Origin: an uncultured Collinsella sp.
GTDB lineage: Bacteria > Actinomycetota > Coriobacteriia > Coriobacteriales > Coriobacteriaceae
Direction: 5' to 3'
Assembly: GCA_958448375.1 (NCBI GenBank)
Contig: CAUDDU010000037.1
Span: 1-7,851 of the forward strand
DNA: 7,851 nt
Part shown: piece after piece, positions 6,776-7,851 of the stretch
Numbering within the stretch: the first letter of the stretch is position 1
How the letters are laid out: every line of letters starts with the position of its first letter
Translations under genes and position numbers: made by a program
The notes under the pieces: model-generated
What the model was told of the DNA's origin: nothing
The model's database searches: none
The model's input: the letters and a program-made list of their open reading frames with translations, nothing else

Positions 6776-6899
6776 CGGAAGTATGCGGCAAAATCTGAAC
6801 CCTATGAGCGGACCTGGCTTTTGAGGCTAGTTTATCAGGCATTTTGTTGCGAAAAAACAGGGTGTGCTCGGAGGTTCCAGAATTTGCCGCATACTTCCG
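6776..6899. repeat. Imperfect 26-bp inverted repeat with a perfect 17-bp core
   Basis: CGGAAGTATGCGGCAAA at 6776-6792 recurs as its exact reverse complement at 6883-6899. Pairing extends inward to 6801/6873 with one mismatch (6793/6882) and one bulge (6877). The arms enclose about 71 AT-rich bases. A second inverted pair, GACCTGG at 6811-6817 with CCAGGTC at 6904-6910, crosses rather than nests with the first. The element lies 55 bases upstream of the DUF559-like gene. It could be a dispersed intergenic repeat, the remains of two inverted copies, or a structured RNA; the sequence alone does not decide. Confidence 0.7.
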
Positions 6900-6942
6900 A
6901 AAACCAGGTCGATTTGGTTCTTGCTAAAACGATTTATCAGCC
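6831..6942. repeat. Direct repeat pair around TTTATCAG
   Basis: TTTATCAGGC at 6831-6840 and TTTATCAGCC at 6933-6942 are direct repeats. The sequence before each copy is also alike: CTGGCTTTTGAGGCTAG (6814-6830) and TTGGTTCTTGCTAAAACGA (6914-6932). This suggests that part of the region is a diverged tandem duplication overlapping the inverted repeat. Confidence 0.45.
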
Positions 6943-7079
6943 CTGTGTGAGGTGTGGGTTTGCCACCGGGCGAACACTTTTAGCGCTTGGGGCTTTATTT
7001 TTTGGGCCTCGAAGGGTGGATTTCGCGCTTTTGGTAAAGAAATGAGTGCGTGTTTTGCCGTGCGGCGGCATTGGCACAG

Positions 7080-7116
7080 AAAAAGGGCCCGGAAGGCAAT
7101 GCCTTCCGGGCCCTTT
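7080..7116 (-). terminator. Strong intrinsic terminator of pyk
   Basis: Bases 7082-7097 pair perfectly with 7101-7116, a 16-bp GC-rich stem around the loop AAT at 7098-7100. On the minus strand the stem runs into five T (7080-7084), some inside the stem. It begins 28 bases after the pyk stop. Read on the + strand it is followed only by TTT then GC, so termination there should be weaker. Confidence 0.9.
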
Positions 7117-7144
7117 GCAATGCAAATCTGCTTGCAAGTACGAT

Positions 7145-7851
7145 TTAGCGCACCTGAGCGACGTATGCGACGTTGGTCGAGGAGACCTTGTCCTCGAGCT
7201 GGACGCTCATGCGGGGATCGCCGGCGGTAGCGACGGTCAGATCGCCGGCCTCGACGTAGCCGAGCTCCTTAGCGGTCTCGATCGCCTTGACGATCGTGCC
7301 GTTGACGGTGCCCTGGGTAATCTCGGCCTGATGCGGGATAACGCCCCAGTACATGATCATCTGCTGGACGGCCCACTCGTGGCGGGAGAACGCGCAGATC
7401 GGCATGTTGGGACGGAAGTGCGAAATCAGGCGAGCGGTACGACCGGTGGTCGTCGGCACGGTGATGCACTTGGCGCCAACGGTGGTAGCCATGTTCACAG
7501 CGGACATACCCACAACGTTGTTGACGACGCGGGTGCCGTGAGCGTCAGCCGGAACCTCGAGCGGAGCGTGAGCCGGGAGGTACTTCTCGGTCTCGAGAGC
7601 AATGCTGGCCTGCATCTTGACGGCCTCAACCGGGTACTTACCGGCAGCGGACTCGCCGGACAGCATGACGGCATCGGTGCCGTCGTAGATGGCGTTAGCA
7701 ACGTCGGCAACCTCGGCGCGCGTCGGGCGCGGGTTCTGCTGCATGGAGTCGAGCATCTGCGTAGCGGTGATAACGGGCTTGTAGGCCGCGTTGCACTTGG
7801 CGATGATCTCCTTCTGGATGTGGGGAACGAGCTCGGGCTTGATCTCGATGC
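7145..7851 (-). CDS. pyk: Pyruvate kinase, C-terminal part (5'-truncated)
   Basis: Glycolytic enzyme that converts phosphoenolpyruvate and ADP to pyruvate and ATP in the cytosol. The window holds the last 234 residues of a protein usually near 470-480; the N-terminal barrel half lies beyond the right edge. The frame is open to the edge at 7851, so the ATG at 7756 is internal. Visible landmarks are KPVITATQMLDSM (residues about 25-37 of the fragment), NPRPTRAEVADVANAI, and the barrel motif DGTDAVMLSGESAAGKYP, with Ser where many enzymes have Thr (GET). The C-terminal regulatory domain follows, with TTTGRTARLISHFRP and GDPRMSVQ. The protein ends at NVAYVAQVR, so it lacks the extra phosphohistidine-type domain that some Gram-positive pyruvate kinases carry. 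The TAA stop is followed by a strong terminator, so pyk is the last gene of its transcript. Confidence 0.97.
   Translation of the reverse strand, partial: IEIKPELVPHIQKEIIAKCNAAYKPVITATQMLDSMQQNPRPTRAEVADVANAIYDGTDAVMLSGESAAGKYPVEAVKMQASIALETEKYLPAHAPLEVPADAHGTRVVNNVVGMSAVNMATTVGAKCITVPTTTGRTARLISHFRPNMPICAFSRHEWAVQQMIMYWGVIPHQAEITQGTVNGTIVKAIETAKELGYVEAGDLTVATAGDPRMSVQLEDKVSSTNVAYVAQVR

Larger units (their letters stand above)
6733..7079. other. Gene-free, AT-richer intergenic region
   Basis: About 350 bases between the DUF559-like gene's ribosome binding site and the pyk terminator. Apart from the inverted and direct repeats in its first 210 bases I find no credible gene, tRNA or CRISPR repeat. 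Bases 6943-7079 contain short A/T runs but no structure I can interpret. The only sizeable frame, on the + strand from a TTG at 6698, runs antisense through the start of the DUF559-like gene and has no recognisable domain. Confidence 0.6.

Noticed and set aside
6827..6892. Minus-strand 21-residue frame within the repeat region
   Set aside because: Too short, without a convincing ribosome binding site, and inside repeat sequence.
6698..7045. Plus-strand frame of 115 residues starting with TTG
   Set aside because: It overlaps the start of the DUF559-like gene antisense, crosses the inverted repeat, has no ribosome binding site I can see and no recognised domain.

Overview
The window reads as core chromosome of a high-GC Gram-positive bacterium. 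The best guess is a Coriobacteriia member close to Collinsella. This rests on the strong G/C third-position bias of the pheT and transporter genes, on the type of DUF559-like protein found on the minus strand, and on general family resemblance. No rRNA or other marker gene confirms it.

Layout. Bases 1-1760 are the 3' three quarters of pheT (phenylalanyl-tRNA synthetase beta chain, + strand). A 245-base gap follows. It packs a pheT terminator hairpin, an extended -10 promoter whose -35 lies in the hairpin loop, and a perfect 8-bp-arm palindrome that fits the GTGTTAC-N14-GTAACAC form of a NikR operator. Bases 2006-4722 are a three-gene operon for an energy-coupling-factor (ECF) metal transporter: the substrate-binding membrane protein of CbiM/NikM type with a fused C-terminal PDGLE/CbiN-like part, the transmembrane coupler CbiQ, and the ATPase CbiO. 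The start MHIPD, His67 and the operator together favour nickel over cobalt. Bases 4803-5651 encode a cytosolic-looking member of the zinc-dependent phospholipase C family with its own likely promoter.

On the minus strand, bases 5648-6721 encode a 357-residue protein. It has a long N-terminal part and a C-terminal PD-(D/E)xK-like (DUF559/Vsr-type) nuclease fold, with ExQ where ExD or ExK is usual. Its stop codon shares a CTAG with the stop of the phospholipase-like gene. Upstream of it, bases 6733-7079 hold no credible gene. They are AT-richer and carry a 17-bp perfect inverted repeat plus other repeated segments, possibly a dispersed intergenic element. The window ends in the C-terminal part of pyk (pyruvate kinase, minus strand, 7145 to beyond 7851), which has a textbook intrinsic terminator at 7080-7116.

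How it fits together. pheT and pyk are housekeeping genes flanking an accessory segment. The one clear functional unit is the metal-uptake operon, probably repressed by a NikR-like regulator when nickel is sufficient. I see no sign of a complete new defence or mobile system. The items most worth checking are the operator/promoter/terminator overlap, the DUF559-like protein, and the repeat structure upstream of it.
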